A DNA stretch of 64,000 nucleotides from CADCWN01 sp046328475 (GTDB lineage Bacteria; Chloroflexota; Chloroflexia; Thermomicrobiales; CADCWN01), in assembly GCA_046328475.1 (NCBI GenBank), contig JAXLWN010000009.1, positions 62,001-126,000 on the forward strand. The letters are read 5' to 3'. The notes below the pieces were generated by a model. It did not search any database, was not told where the DNA came from, and was given only the letters and a program-made list of their open reading frames with translations. A program made the position numbers and the translations under genes. Numbering within the stretch: position 1 is the first letter of the stretch; each line of letters opens with the position of its first letter. Shown here one piece after another: positions 38,162 through 47,237 of this stretch.

Positions 38162-39268
38162 TCAGACGTTGAACAGGATCTCGATCACGTCGCCGTCCTT
38201 GACGATGTAGGTGCGCCCTTCGGCGCGGAGGACGCCGCGCTTGCGGGCTTCGGCCATCGAGCCGGTTGCGACGAGGTCTTCGTAGGCGACGGTCTCGGCG
38301 CGGATGAAGCCGCGCGCGAGGTCGGAATGGATCGCCCCGGCGGCATCTACCGCCGTGGCCCCCTGCGGGATGGTCCAGGCGCGGCACTCGTCCGGTCCGG
38401 CGGTGAGGAAGGAGATCAGGCCGAGCAGTTGGTAGGAGATCGCGATCACGCGGTCGAGCCCCGATTCGGCGATGCCGAGGTCGGCCATGAAAACCGCCGC
38501 GTCCTCCGGATCGAGTTGCGCGATCTCCATCTCGATCTTGCCGGCGAGCGCGTCGATCGCGATCTGCGGGCCGCCGAATTGCTCGCGCGCTTTGGCGACG
38601 AGTGCATCGCCCGCCTCGCCAAGCTGGTCTTCGCCCAGGTTGAGCAGGATAAGCAGGGGCTTGGCGGTGAGGAAGCCGAAGCCGCGCAGGATCTTGCGGT
38701 CGTCCTCGTTCAGTTCGACCGCGCGGATCGGCGTGCCGTTCTCCAGCTCGCCGCGCAGGCGCTCCAGCACGACCGCCTCGCGCTCGTTGGCCTCGCGCTC
38801 GGCACCGCGCGTCTTGCCGATGGTCGCCTTGATGCGCTCCAGGCGCTTCTCGATGATGCCGAGGTCGGAGAAGGTGAATTCGAGGTTGATCGTCTCGATG
38901 TCGCGCAGCGCGTCCACCCGCTCTTCGGGGTGGGGCACGTTGGCGTCCTCGAAGGCGCGCACGACGTGGACGAGCGCCTGCCCTTGGGCGAGGTGGCCGA
39001 GAAGTTGCCCGCCCAGTCCCTTCTCGGCGACGCCCTTCGCCAGCCCGGCGACATCGACGTACTGCACGTCGGCCGGGACGATCTTCTTCGGCTTAAAAAT
39101 GCCCGCCAGCACGTCGAGGCGGGTGTCGGGCACCTTCACGGTCGCCAGATTCGGCTGATCCTCGGCGGCGGTGTAGGTGCCGACGGCGGCCTCGGCGCGG
39201 GTCAGGGCATTGAAGACGGTCGTCTTGCCGCTGCTCGGCAGGCCGACGATTACGAGACGCAGGGACAA
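38162..39268 (-). CDS. ychF: Redox-regulated ATPase YchF (Obg family)
   Basis: A 368-residue OLA1/YchF ATPase, a ribosome-associated P-loop protein of the Obg family. G1 is GLPSSGKTTVFNAL (~8-21). The switch region is GTYTAAEDQPNLATVKVPD, then YVDVAGLAKGVAEKGLGGQLLGH (~67-90). The altered G4 (LLNLGED in place of NKxD) is the hallmark giving ATP preference. The C-terminal TGS domain includes HSDLARGFIRAETVAYEDLV and ends in IVKDGDVIEILFNV. TTG at 39268 is taken as start, with AAGGAGG four bases upstream. Heptamers GAGTGAC lie just upstream. Confidence 0.95.
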   Translation of the reverse strand: MSLRLVIVGLPSSGKTTVFNALTRAEAAVGTYTAAEDQPNLATVKVPDTRLDVLAGIFKPKKIVPADVQYVDVAGLAKGVAEKGLGGQLLGHLAQGQALVHVVRAFEDANVPHPEERVDALRDIETINLEFTFSDLGIIEKRLERIKATIGKTRGAEREANEREAVVLERLRGELENGTPIRAVELNEDDRKILRGFGFLTAKPLLILLNLGEDQLGEAGDALVAKAREQFGGPQIAIDALAGKIEMEIAQLDPEDAAVFMADLGIAESGLDRVIAISYQLLGLISFLTAGPDECRAWTIPQGATAVDAAGAIHSDLARGFIRAETVAYEDLVATGSMAEARKRGVLRAEGRTYIVKDGDVIEILFNV

Positions 39269-39277
39269 GGGGCCTCC

Positions 39278-39312
39278 TTGAGTGACGAGTGACGAGTAAT
39301 GAGTGACGAGGA
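39278..39312 (+). repeat. GAGTGAC/GAGTAAT heptamer array
   Basis: GAGTGAC, GAGTGAC, GAGTAAT, GAGTGAC immediately upstream of ychF on its 5' side. Here the array lies in a leader rather than at a stop. Confidence 0.8.
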
Positions 39313-39439
39313 ATGCACGGCTGCATTGTACCGAAGGGGAAGTATGGGGGATTGGGGGGGCGGGGGTCAATGACGAGGGGGGAATGGAGAATGACGAATG
39401 GGGAGGGATGGGCAATGGGAGGAGGCTTGACGGGGTGCG

Positions 39440-39465
39440 TATAATGAGACGGGTGTCTATTTAGA
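39440..39465 (+). promoter_or_regulatory. Promoter and candidate operator of the ArsR-type gene
   Basis: TATAAT at 39440-39445, followed by the palindrome TCTATTTAGA at 39456-39465. The operator role is inferred from position just upstream of a regulator gene, which often controls itself. Confidence 0.45.
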
Positions 39466-39496
39466 TGGTTGTCGAATGAGTTTTGCGGAGGTTGCG

Positions 39497-40063
39497 GTGA
39501 GTCAGGATGAGACGCAGGTATTGGTGCAGTTCTTTAAGGCGTTGGCGGACGAGACGCGATTGCGGATGGTCGGGCTGCTGGCGAGTCGCGAGCAGAGTGT
39601 GGAGGAGTTGGCGGCGGCGCTGGGCGTGCGTGAGCCGACGGTGTCGCATCATCTCGGGAAGCTGAAGGCGCTCGGGCTGGTGCGGATGACGGCGCAGGGG
39701 ACGACCCATCTCTACCGCCTGGACGCCGAGGCGTTGCGCGGGATGAACCGGAATCTGCTGACGCGCGAGCGGCTGGCCGGGCTGGCGGCCGATCTGCCGG
39801 GCGATGCCTGGCAGCAGCAGGTATTGCGCAATTTCCTCGATGGGGAGCGCCTGAAGGAGATTCCCGCCAGCCGCAAGAAGCGCGACGTGATCCTCGACTG
39901 GCTCGCCGACCGCTTCGAGCATGGCGTGCGCTATCCCGAGCCCGAGGTCAATGCGATCATCAAGCGCCACCACCCGGACAGCGCGGCGCTCCGGCGCGAA
40001 CTGGTCGACGGGCGGTGGATGGCGCGCGAAGCCGGGGTCTACTGGCGGTTGGAGCGGGAGTAG
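39497..40063 (+). CDS. ArsR-type HTH regulator with DUF2087 domain
   Basis: A 188-residue transcription regulator. The N-terminal winged helix (FFKALADETRLRMVGLLASR, then EELAAALGVREPTVSHHLGKL, residues ~10-75) matches ArsR. The C-terminal DUF2087 part (FLDGERLKEIPASRKKRDVI, LADRFEHGVRYPEPEVNAII, ALRRELVDGRWMAREAGVYWR) is common in DUF2087 regulators of unknown ligand. GTG at 39497 is preferred to ATG at 39476 because GGAGG sits six bases upstream of it. No metal-binding cysteines are seen, so it is unlikely to sense arsenic. A heptamer-like TTCAAGG array follows the stop. Confidence 0.88.
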   Translation: MSQDETQVLVQFFKALADETRLRMVGLLASREQSVEELAAALGVREPTVSHHLGKLKALGLVRMTAQGTTHLYRLDAEALRGMNRNLLTRERLAGLAADLPGDAWQQQVLRNFLDGERLKEIPASRKKRDVILDWLADRFEHGVRYPEPEVNAIIKRHHPDSAALRRELVDGRWMAREAGVYWRLERE

Positions 40064-40065
40064 CT

Positions 40066-40130
40066 CGGGGTTCAACGTTCAAGGTTCAAGGTTCGGTTGC
40101 AAGGTTTGAAGGCTGGAACTTTGAACCTTG
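40066..40130 (+). repeat. TTCAAGG heptamer inverted repeat
   Basis: GTTCAACGTTCAAGGTTCAA words at 40071-40094 face GAACTTTGAACCTTGA at 40115-40130; a hairpin of about 10-12 bp is possible after the ArsR-type gene. Confidence 0.75.
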
Positions 40131-40211
40131 AGCTATCCCCCTGTCACCGGGGATGGGCGCGGTGCGAGGCTGAGTCAGGAATGGGCAAGCGCGCAAGAGG
40201 GAGTAGGGTAC

Positions 40212-40706
40212 ATGAGCGGTACGCGGATCAAGGCGGACCTTTTGGCGTGGAATGAGGCCGAGCGCGAGCGCTGGCGGCGGCTTGTCGCGGCGGTCGGCGA
40301 GGCGCGGATGGAGCAGTCCGGGCCGATGGGCGCGTGGACCTTCAAGGACCTCGCCGCCCACCTGACCGGCTGGCGGTCGGTGCTGATCGCCAGGTTGGAG
40401 GCTGGTCCCGGCCAGGAGCCGCCGACGCCCTGGCCAGCCGAGTTGACCGAGGACGATCAGGTCAACGACTGGATCTACGCCCGGAACCGCGACCGCCCCT
40501 GGCGCGACGTGCTGGCGGATGCGGAGGCGTCCTATGACCGGATCGCGGCGGCGATCGTCGCGCTCCCCGAGGAGGACGTGACGACGCCGGGGCGTTTCTC
40601 CTGGCTGGAGGGGATGGCGCTTGTGCAGCTGGCCGACTTCGCTGGTCATCTGGCCGAAGAGCACGAGCCGGATGTCTGGGCCTGGGTGGCCGGGCAGCAG
40701 GGATAG
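40212..40706 (+). CDS. DinB/maleylpyruvate isomerase-like protein
   Basis: A 164-residue four-helix-bundle protein of the DinB/ClbS superfamily. Seen: LLAWNEAERERWRRLVAAVG, WTFKDLAAHLTGWRSVLIARL with the first His (~53), NDWIYARNRDRPWRDVLADAE, and the C-terminal LVQLADFAGHLAEEHEPDVW with two further His. These positions usually form a metal site in thiol-dependent S-transferases. The role is unknown. ATG at 40212 follows GGGAGTAGGGTAC. Confidence 0.75.
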   Translation: MSGTRIKADLLAWNEAERERWRRLVAAVGEARMEQSGPMGAWTFKDLAAHLTGWRSVLIARLEAGPGQEPPTPWPAELTEDDQVNDWIYARNRDRPWRDVLADAEASYDRIAAAIVALPEEDVTTPGRFSWLEGMALVQLADFAGHLAEEHEPDVWAWVAGQQG

Positions 40707-40767
40707 TGCCCCTTGGCCCATCTGCTCATCCCAGGTTTCGGGTTTCGCGTTTGCCCCTTCAACTATT

Positions 40768-40803
40768 GAACCAACCCTCATCACTCGTCACTCGTCACTC
40801 GTG
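40768..40803 (+). repeat. CTCGTCA heptamer array
   Basis: CATCACTCGTCACTCGTCAC words at 40778-40803 downstream of the DinB-like gene. Confidence 0.7.
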
Positions 40804-40982
40804 CCGCGCGCGGCCTGTCCCACGGACAGGGCCTGGCGCGACCGGTGGGGGAGCGGGAGGTCGGCGGGAGGTGCAGTTGGAAATCGATCTGGTTGCCGAC
40901 GCGAGCGGGGCGCGCACAGCATAGACTGGCAGTAATGAATGGTGTTGACGCACGATGCATTGCGAAAGGTTTTGGGTACACG

Positions 40983-41183
40983 ATGGGTGTCTCGGGTATT
41001 GCCGATGTGATGATGCGCTCGCGGCAGGAGGATCTGCTGCGCGAGGCCGCTGCGGTGCGACGGGCGTTGGAGGCCGAAACCGAGGCGACCCAGACGGGTT
41101 TGCTGGCGGGGCTGCGGCGGCTCTGGCGGCGGTCGGTGGTGCAGGGGAATGGCGCGGTGTCGCCGCTGGTGGCGCGCAGCTAG
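40983..41183 (+). CDS. Small helical hypothetical protein (66 aa)
   Basis: Not recognised. It is one long amphipathic helix by eye (SRQEDLLREAAAVRRALEAE, ...LLAGLRRLWRRS). ATG at 40983 has AAAGG upstream; an in-frame ATG at 40935 would add 16 residues. A clear terminator follows 27 bases after the stop, which supports a real transcript. Confidence 0.5.
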   Translation: MGVSGIADVMMRSRQEDLLREAAAVRRALEAETEATQTGLLAGLRRLWRRSVVQGNGAVSPLVARS

Positions 41184-41209
41184 GCGGATACGTTCACGGC
41201 GAATGTGCG

Positions 41210-41243
41210 ACGGCGGGGCGGCGATGCTGCCCCGCCGTTTCCT
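41210..41243 (+). terminator. Intrinsic terminator
   Basis: A 10-bp stem ACGGCGGGGC/GCCCCGCCGT with a 9-base loop, followed by TTCCTTT. Confidence 0.8.
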
Positions 41244-41349
41244 TTGGGTGCGGTGGTGCGTCTGGGGGATTGAAGGCGTGGGGTTGGCTATGGCATAGTC
41301 TTCCCATCAACGCCGCACTGAGACATCGATGCACGAAAGGACGCTTGCC

Positions 41350-42684
41350 ATGACCGCCGCCGTTGCCAGCGAGGTGAAGCCCTTCGAGGCGCTGCCGCTG
41401 GTCCAGTTGCCGGAGACTTTCGAGAGCGATCTGCCGCAGTGGACGGCGCGGATGGCGGCGGAGCTGGGGCCGATCTTCCGCGTGCGCTATTCGGGCGACC
41501 ATGTGCCCGTCTACATGGTCGGGCCGGAGGCGAACCGCTTCGTGCTCTTCAACGGTCGCGAACATTTCAGCCACGAAGCGGGTTGGACGCCGATCATCGG
41601 GACGATCCTGGGCCGGGGTATCCTGAACATGGATGGTGCCGAGCACAATCGGGACCGCAAGACGATGAATCCGGCCTTCACGATCGCCTACATGGCGCGC
41701 TATCTCCCGGCGATGGTGAGCGTGATCCGCGCGCGGACAGCGGACTGGGCGGCGCGCGGTGAGGTGGACCTCTTCGAGGAGACGCGCCGGATCACCTTCG
41801 ACGTGGCCGCCGAGGCGCTGATCGGCCTGGATCGTGGCGAGGAGGTGGATCTGCTGCGCCGCGATTTCATGGCGCTGATCTACGGCAACTTCGACCCGCC
41901 GCCGACCACCCACGAGGAGTATCTCGCCGCGATCGGGCCGATTCGCAAGGAACTGGACGATCTGCTGCTGTCGCGCATCGCCGAGCGGCGGGCGCGGCCG
42001 ACGGACGACGTGCTCGGGCTGCTGGTGCAGGCGCGCGACGAGGCGGGGCAGCCGCTGAGCGATCAGCAACTGCTGGGGCACGTCAACATCCTGCTGGTGG
42101 CCGGGCACGAGACGAGCACGACGATGAGTTCGTGGCTGCTCTACCTGCTGGCGAGCCACCCGGAGTACCTGGCGCGGGTGCGGGCCGAGTTGGATGAGTT
42201 GCTTGGCCCCGACCCGGACGCGCCGATCACGCTCGATGCGGTGAAGGGGATGCGCGTGCTGGGGAATGCGCTGACCGAGGCGGGGCGGCTCTACGCGCCG
42301 GTGGTGAACGGGCCGCGCGGCGTGGCGAAGGCGTTCGACTTCGGTGGCTATCATGTTCCGGCCGGGGAGCAGGTGCGCTACTCGATCGCGGCGGGGCATC
42401 TGCTGCCCAGCGTCTTCGCCGATCCGGAGCGGTTCGATCCCGACCGCTTCGCCGCGCCGCGCGAGGAGGATAAGAAGACCCCCTACGGCCTGGTCACGTT
42501 CGGCGGCGGGCCGCGCATCTGCATCGGCGTGAATTTCGCGCAGGTGGAGATTAAGGCGCTGGCGGCGCATGTGCTGCGCCGCTTCGACCTGGAGGTTGTC
42601 CCCGGCCAGCAGATCCGCCAGATCTATGCCCCGACGATCGGTGCGCCGACCGACGGGATTCGGATGCGGGTGACGGGGCGGTGA
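41350..42684 (+). CDS. Cytochrome P450
   Basis: A 444-residue soluble haem-thiolate monooxygenase, similar in layout to the CYP51/CYP120-type bacterial P450s. The I-helix oxygen motif is LVAGHETSTT (~249-258). ExxR is EAGR (E310, R313). The haem-binding loop FGGGPRICIG carries Cys391 as iron ligand. The N-terminal WTPIIGTILGRGILNMDGAEHNRDRK contains the C-helix haem-propionate residues. No membrane anchor. ATG at 41350 has GAAAGG upstream. There is no ferredoxin or reductase gene adjacent, so the redox partner is encoded elsewhere. The substrate cannot be predicted. Confidence 0.95.
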   Translation: MTAAVASEVKPFEALPLVQLPETFESDLPQWTARMAAELGPIFRVRYSGDHVPVYMVGPEANRFVLFNGREHFSHEAGWTPIIGTILGRGILNMDGAEHNRDRKTMNPAFTIAYMARYLPAMVSVIRARTADWAARGEVDLFEETRRITFDVAAEALIGLDRGEEVDLLRRDFMALIYGNFDPPPTTHEEYLAAIGPIRKELDDLLLSRIAERRARPTDDVLGLLVQARDEAGQPLSDQQLLGHVNILLVAGHETSTTMSSWLLYLLASHPEYLARVRAELDELLGPDPDAPITLDAVKGMRVLGNALTEAGRLYAPVVNGPRGVAKAFDFGGYHVPAGEQVRYSIAAGHLLPSVFADPERFDPDRFAAPREEDKKTPYGLVTFGGGPRICIGVNFAQVEIKALAAHVLRRFDLEVVPGQQIRQIYAPTIGAPTDGIRMRVTGR

Positions 42685-42686
42685 AG

Positions 42687-42755
42687 AAGTGTTGAGTGCT
42701 GAGTGCTGAGTGCTGAGTCAAGTACGAACGACGAAGTACGAAGTACGAAGTGGTG
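42687..42755 (+). repeat. GAGTGCT and AAGTACG heptamer arrays
   Basis: GTTGAGTGCTGAGTGCTGAG at 42691 onward, then AAGTACGAACGACGAAGTAC at 42719 onward. Two different 7-base words lie back to back, three bases after the P450 stop. Confidence 0.85.
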
Positions 42756-42773
42756 ATGGTGATAGGCGTAAAG

Positions 42774-42806
42774 AAGCGTGGGCGCGGCATTGCTGCGCCC
42801 ACGCTT
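42774..42806. terminator. Bidirectional terminator between P450 and HTTM genes
   Basis: A 12-bp stem AAGCGTGGGCGC/GCGCCCACGCTT with a 9-base loop. The minus-strand exit is CTTCTTT. Confidence 0.8.
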
Positions 42807-42828
42807 GGTGTTGCTGGTTGGCTGGGGT

Positions 42829-43812
42829 TTAGCGAGGGCGGGTGTGGCGCGATTGGGCTGGGGCGAGGGCGGGGCGCAGGTGGGCTGGGCAGAGCGCAGC
42901 GAGACCAGGCCGCGTGCGGATTTGGTGCATGAGGGTATCGGTGATCTGCCGCCAGGGGAGCCAGAAGACGTAGCAGATCATCAAGGGGGCGAAGTTCGGA
43001 CCGAGGAAGAGCCGGAAGCCGAGCAAGAGGCCGAGGGCTCCGGGGATGAGGAGGAGCCGGGCGCGCACGCTGACGAGGGCGAGCGGCAGGGCGAGTTCGG
43101 TGATCAGTGCCCCGGCGGCAAGCAACTGGCAGAGCCAGCCATAGCGCGCCAGTTCGACGCCCCAGGGCAGCAGCGGGTCGGTGCGGAAGTGGTTCTGGAG
43201 CAGGACAATCGCCAGGGTGTCGGAGAAGACCCACTCTAGCCCGGCGTGGCGCAGCTTGGAGATGCCCGCCACGAAGAGCGGCAGGATCGTCGCGATCTGG
43301 ATGAGTTGCACCGGCCAGCGATAGTCGCCGGAGGGGCGGCTGGCCTGCAGCCGGGTCCGGCCGATGAGCCAGCGGTCGAGCGCGCAGGCGTCGCTGCAGC
43401 GGGCGACCGCCATGATGCCGAGGACGAGGATGAGCGCGGCGTCGGTGTGGTTCATGCTGACGCTGCGCATCACGCCGATCAGGTAGAGGCCCAGTCCGAA
43501 GGAGGCCGCCGTGGCGGCGCGCGTCGCCAGGCCGAGGCAGGCGCAGAGGAGCGCGGCTTTCCAGGCGAATTGCAGCAGCACCAGCAGCTCGTGCGAGGCG
43601 CGGGGCACGTCGAAGATGAGGAAGGGGGGCGTCGGGGCCCAGGAGTCGGCGGGGGCGAGCGCCCAGACGCCGAAGTCGTAGGTCAGGTAGTAGACGAAGA
43701 GCAGGCCGTAGAAAGCGATGCGGCAGAGGGCGAGGGGACGCGCCGCCGCCGGGGCGAACCAGAACTCCAGCCAGCGATCCTTCAGATTGTGCCGGATGCG
43801 CTCACTCGCCAT
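42829..43812 (-). CDS. HTTM domain membrane protein
   Basis: A 327-residue polytopic protein of the HTTM (horizontally transferred transmembrane) family, related to vitamin-K-dependent gamma-carboxylase. Features: FAPAAARPLALCRIAFYGLLF at the first span, VMRSVSMNHTDAALILVLGIMAVARCSDACALDR (the usual His/Asp region, ~115-145), IATILPLFVAGISKLRHAGLEW and RTDPLLPWGVELA. It has eight or so spans. The catalytic role in bacteria is unknown. It overlaps the upstream gene by 11 bases (43802-43812), so the two are probably one functional unit. Confidence 0.85.
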   Translation of the reverse strand: MASERIRHNLKDRWLEFWFAPAAARPLALCRIAFYGLLFVYYLTYDFGVWALAPADSWAPTPPFLIFDVPRASHELLVLLQFAWKAALLCACLGLATRAATAASFGLGLYLIGVMRSVSMNHTDAALILVLGIMAVARCSDACALDRWLIGRTRLQASRPSGDYRWPVQLIQIATILPLFVAGISKLRHAGLEWVFSDTLAIVLLQNHFRTDPLLPWGVELARYGWLCQLLAAGALITELALPLALVSVRARLLLIPGALGLLLGFRLFLGPNFAPLMICYVFWLPWRQITDTLMHQIRTRPGLAALCPAHLRPALAPAQSRHTRPR

Positions 43813-44347
43813 GGTGATTCCCTCCCGACACTTCGACGATCAGTTGGCGCTGTGGCGTCGCTTCCGACTCGGATTCGCCGGGGACCAGCTGCCAGGAGGA
43901 CTCGTAGAGCCGCAGCCCCCGCAGCGGCGGGCCGACTTCGGCGCTCGCGCCGCGTTCGGCGTCATACCGCGCGAGGAGTTTGGCCAGCGCCCGCTGGAAT
44001 TCCGGATCGGCGGTGGGCTGCTCGAAGGTGAGGAGCAATTGAGACTGCGCGCGGTCATCGGCGAAGTACGCGATGTCGCGGAGCAGGATCTCGGTACCGG
44101 CCGCGTCGTCCACGACGGCGTAGAGGGTGGGGTGCTCCAGGCTGTAGCTGGTGCGAACCGTGGAATACATCGGGTAGGGCGAGAAGGGCCATAACTCGAC
44201 GTCGAAGAGGACGCTGAAGGCTTGCCCGCTGAAGACGAAGAGGATGACTGCGTGCGCGAGGATCATGCGCCAGCGCGTGACATACCATGCTCGCGACGTA
44301 CCCTGCTGGCTCTGGACGATTGCTGCGTCGATCACTGCGTCCCACAC
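43802..44347 (-). CDS. HTTM-associated single-span protein
   Basis: A 181-residue protein with one N-terminal membrane segment (RMILAHAVILFVFSGQAFSVL, ~27-47) and an extracytoplasmic mixed alpha/beta domain (ELWPFSPYPMYSTVRTSYSL, RALAKLLARYDAERGASAEV, LRGLRLYESSWQLVPGE). Genes of this size and shape often precede HTTM genes. Its function is not known, and I assign it only by its 11-base overlap with the HTTM gene. ATG at 44347 is taken. Confidence 0.7.
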   Translation of the reverse strand: MWDAVIDAAIVQSQQGTSRAWYVTRWRMILAHAVILFVFSGQAFSVLFDVELWPFSPYPMYSTVRTSYSLEHPTLYAVVDDAAGTEILLRDIAYFADDRAQSQLLLTFEQPTADPEFQRALAKLLARYDAERGASAEVGPPLRGLRLYESSWQLVPGESESEATPQRQLIVEVSGGNHHGE

Positions 44348-44509
44348 CTCTCATGATACCTGCCGGACCTTCTCGATCCGCATAGACAGCATAAGACGCG
44401 ACGAGACGCCGCACTATAGCCCGTTGCGCCCCCGGTACTTGGGACAATCGCAGGGTAGAAGTTCTTACGTCTGGCGGGACTTATGGACAGGAGCAAGGAC
44501 CCTGGACGA

Positions 44510-44543
44510 CGCCCGCCCTGCCCCATACGGGACAGGGCGGGCG
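44510..44543 (-). terminator. Hairpin after the S9 peptidase gene
   Basis: An 11-bp stem CGCCCGCCCTG/CAGGGCGGGCG with a further three inner pairs. It has no T run. It lies 37 bases after the minus-strand stop at 44580. Confidence 0.55.
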
Positions 44544-44579
44544 GGACGTTTGCCTGGGTGGCGTGGGACTCTGCTGCGA

Positions 44580-46470
44580 CTACTCCTCGGGGAGCAGGCG
44601 CGCGGTGAACCAGGCGAGGCTGCGTTCGAGGATGTCGCGGGCGTGGCGGGGCTTGCGCGGGCCGTGCGGGCTGCCGGGGTAGAGGACGAGTTGGGTCTCG
44701 ACGCCGCGATCCTTGAGGGCGCGGAAGAACTCCCAACTTTGGCCGGGCGGCACGTCCTGGTCGGCGTCGCCGTGGAGGATGAGGGTGGGGGTGGCGATGC
44801 GGTCGATATAGGTGAGGGGCGCGCGGGAGATGTAGGGGCCGTCGAGGGCGAAGGGATCGGCGCGGTGGAACGTGGTGTCCCAGGTGTGGAGGATGCTGCC
44901 GCCGTGGAACGACTGCCAGTTGGCGATGCCCGCCCCGGCGACGGCGGCCTTGAAGCGGGTCGTCTGCGAGACGGCCCACATCGTCATGAAGCCGCCGTAG
45001 CTCCAGCCGCCGATCCCCAGGCGGTCGGCGTCGGCGACGCCGGTGGCGACGAGGTGGTCGATCCCGGCGACGATGTCGGCCCACTCCTGGCCGCCCATGT
45101 CGCCCTGGATCGCTTCGGCGAAGGCGACGCCGCGCCCGTTCGAGCCGCGATAGTTGGGCAGGAAGCAGCCGATGCCGCGCGCCGCCAGCAGCGGTGCGAG
45201 CCCGGCCATGCCGCTGGGGGTGAAGCCGTGGCGCACCGCGCCGGTCGGCCCGCCGTGGATGATCGCGACGAGCGGCACCGGGCCGCTCGTGCCGGGCGGG
45301 AGCATCAGGATGCCGCCGAGTTCGAGGCCATCCGGGCCGCGCCAGGCGACCTCGGTGAAGTCGGCGGGCAGCGCGTCGCGCGTCCTGGCGTGGAGATCGG
45401 TGACGGGTTGCCAGCTCGCCTCACCCTCGTTGGTCGCGCCGCGCCAGACATCGGCCGGGCGGCGGGTGTCGCTGCGCGGTGCGGCGAAGGTGCGGCCATC
45501 GGCGGCGACGCTGAGTCCGGCGTAGCTGACGGTCGTGGGGGCGTGCCAGAGGCGTTGCCAGCCCTCGCCGATATCGACGCGCACAATGCCGGTGCCGGTG
45601 CCGTCGTAGGCGTCGCAGAGGAGGCTGGAGCCGTCGGGGTGCCAGGTGGCGTGATTGATGCTGAAGGGGGCCTCGGTCGTCTGGTTGCGCGGCGCGGTGC
45701 CATCGAGCGGGACGAGCCAGAGATCGCCGCCCGACATGCCGGGATCGCTCCACGAGCAGGAGACGATGGCGACCGAGCGGCCATCCGGCGCGGGCGCGGG
45801 GTGCGCGACCTGTCGCCCGGTCGGCTGGAAACGCTTGGTCAGGGTGCCGGTCGCCAGATCGAGCGTGGCGAGCCAGCAGGAGTACCACGAGGCGGCGGTC
45901 GGTTCGTCGGAGACGACGAGGGCGAGCTCGGAACTGTCGGGCAGCCAGGCGAGCTCCCAGGTGTGGACGGCGGCCTCGGTCGCCTTGCGATAGTCGCCCG
46001 TCGCCACGTCGATCAGCCAGACGCGGTCGTACTGCGGGTCCTCCTCCACGACGATCGGGGCTTCCTTGTCCTCGGGACGGTCGTCGGCGTCGCTGCGCAC
46101 GACCGCGAGCGTGCGGCCATCCGGCGACCAGGCGAGCTGCTTGATGCGCCCGTCGGGGGCGGCGAGGGGTCGCGCTTCGCCCCCGGCGAGCGGCAAGAGA
46201 TAGGCGAGTCTTGCCGCCGTCGCGGTCGGCGAGGAAGGCGATGGTCTGGCCATCGGGCGACCAGGCGGGCGCGGTGTCGCGCCCCGGCCCGAAGGTGATC
46301 TGTCGCGGGTCGCCTCCTGCCGTGTCGATGAGCCAGAGGGTGCTGCCTTCCGGCTGGCTGTGCAGTCCGGCGAACGCGGAGCCGAGTTCGTAGACGATGC
46401 GCCGCCCGTCGGGGCTGATTCTCGCGGCGTTGAGGGGACGGAAGGAGAGGATGTCATCGACGGTGAGCAT
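44580..46470 (-). CDS. S9 family prolyl oligopeptidase (one frameshift)
   Basis: A ~630-residue acylaminoacyl-peptidase/dipeptidyl-peptidase-like serine peptidase. The N-terminal beta-propeller has WD-like repeats (AWSPDGQTIAFLADRDGG, LAWSPDGRTLAVV, ATWHPDGSSLLCD). The alpha/beta hydrolase domain carries IHGGPTGAVRHG, the nucleophile GGWSYGGFM (Ser ~489), HGDADQDVPPGQ (Asp ~570) and GSPHGPRKP (His ~600). ATG at 46470 follows GGAGG. The first ~85 codons are in another frame; the change falls near 46210 at RDGGKTRL/AYLLPLAGG. The rest is clean, so a single-base error is likely. No signal peptide: cytosolic. Confidence 0.9.
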
Positions 46471-46531
46471 GCGACCTCCGGTGGGGTGTGGGGGCGTGAG
46501 GGCATGGGGGCGTGGGGGCGTGAGCGTTACC

Positions 46532-47170
46532 CTATGCCCCACGCTCTGCGAGCAGTAATGGTAGCAACTCGTCGGGGTTCGGCAACGGGTCCTGCCAGAA
46601 CCAGGCTTCGCGGAACCAGAAGCCGGGGAGTGCGCGGGAGTGGTAGCGGCCCTCATCGTCGGCAAGGATCGCCTGGTATTTGCCGTCGGCGTTGAGCCTG
46701 TAGTAATCGACACGCTGCCAGCCTGGGCGCGGGTCGAGGATGAGGTATTCGGGGATGCCTGCGGACTGGTATTCGCCGAATTTCTCCACGCGGTCACGAC
46801 TGGCGCTGGTTTCGGAGACGATCTCGACCACGAAGTTGGCCGGTCCGAGAATGCCCCGCTCACCCAGCTGGTCGAGGCGGTCGGTGGCGACGAAGAAAAC
46901 GTCTGGTTCGCGCGCTGGACCATCGGGGAGGAAACGCATCTGCATGGGGGCGAAGAAGACGAAACCCAGGCGGTGGTGATCGACGAACGAGGCGAGGAGG
47001 CGATAGAGGAATCCGGCGAGGAGCTGATGCAGGATGGTAGGTGCCATGAAGACAATCGCCTCCCCGTTCACCCACTCGGCGTGGGTGGTGTCGTCGCCGT
47101 AGGCCAGGAACTCCTCGTAGGTCATGGGGATGCGCTGTTCCTGGGCTGGCGGTGAGGCGGTCTGCACCAT
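46532..47170 (-). CDS. Uma2 family (DUF820) PD-(D/E)XK nuclease-like protein
   Basis: A 212-residue Uma2-type protein, a restriction-endonuclease fold common in large numbers in cyanobacteria and Chloroflexota, with no established role. Core: MTYEEFLAYGDDTTHAEWVNGE (Glu), PDVFFV (catalytic Asp), FVVEIVSETSASRDRVEKFGEY (Glu-x-Val and Lys) and IPEYLILDPRPGWQRVDYYR. ATG at 47170 has AAGGAGG upstream; an earlier in-frame ATG lacks one. A TATACT box lies at 47208-47213 on the minus strand. Confidence 0.88.
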   Translation of the reverse strand: MVQTASPPAQEQRIPMTYEEFLAYGDDTTHAEWVNGEAIVFMAPTILHQLLAGFLYRLLASFVDHHRLGFVFFAPMQMRFLPDGPAREPDVFFVATDRLDQLGERGILGPANFVVEIVSETSASRDRVEKFGEYQSAGIPEYLILDPRPGWQRVDYYRLNADGKYQAILADDEGRYHSRALPGFWFREAWFWQDPLPNPDELLPLLLAERGA

Positions 47171-47237
47171 CGTGGCCTCCTTGCTGCGGCGGGGCACGTC
47201 TGGCATCAGTATAAATGATGAAGGAGAAAGGGCAGGA

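Noticed and set aside
39497..40063. Arsenic-responsive ArsR
   Set aside because: The HTH is ArsR-type but the metal-binding cysteine motif is missing and the C-terminal DUF2087 domain points to another, unknown ligand.
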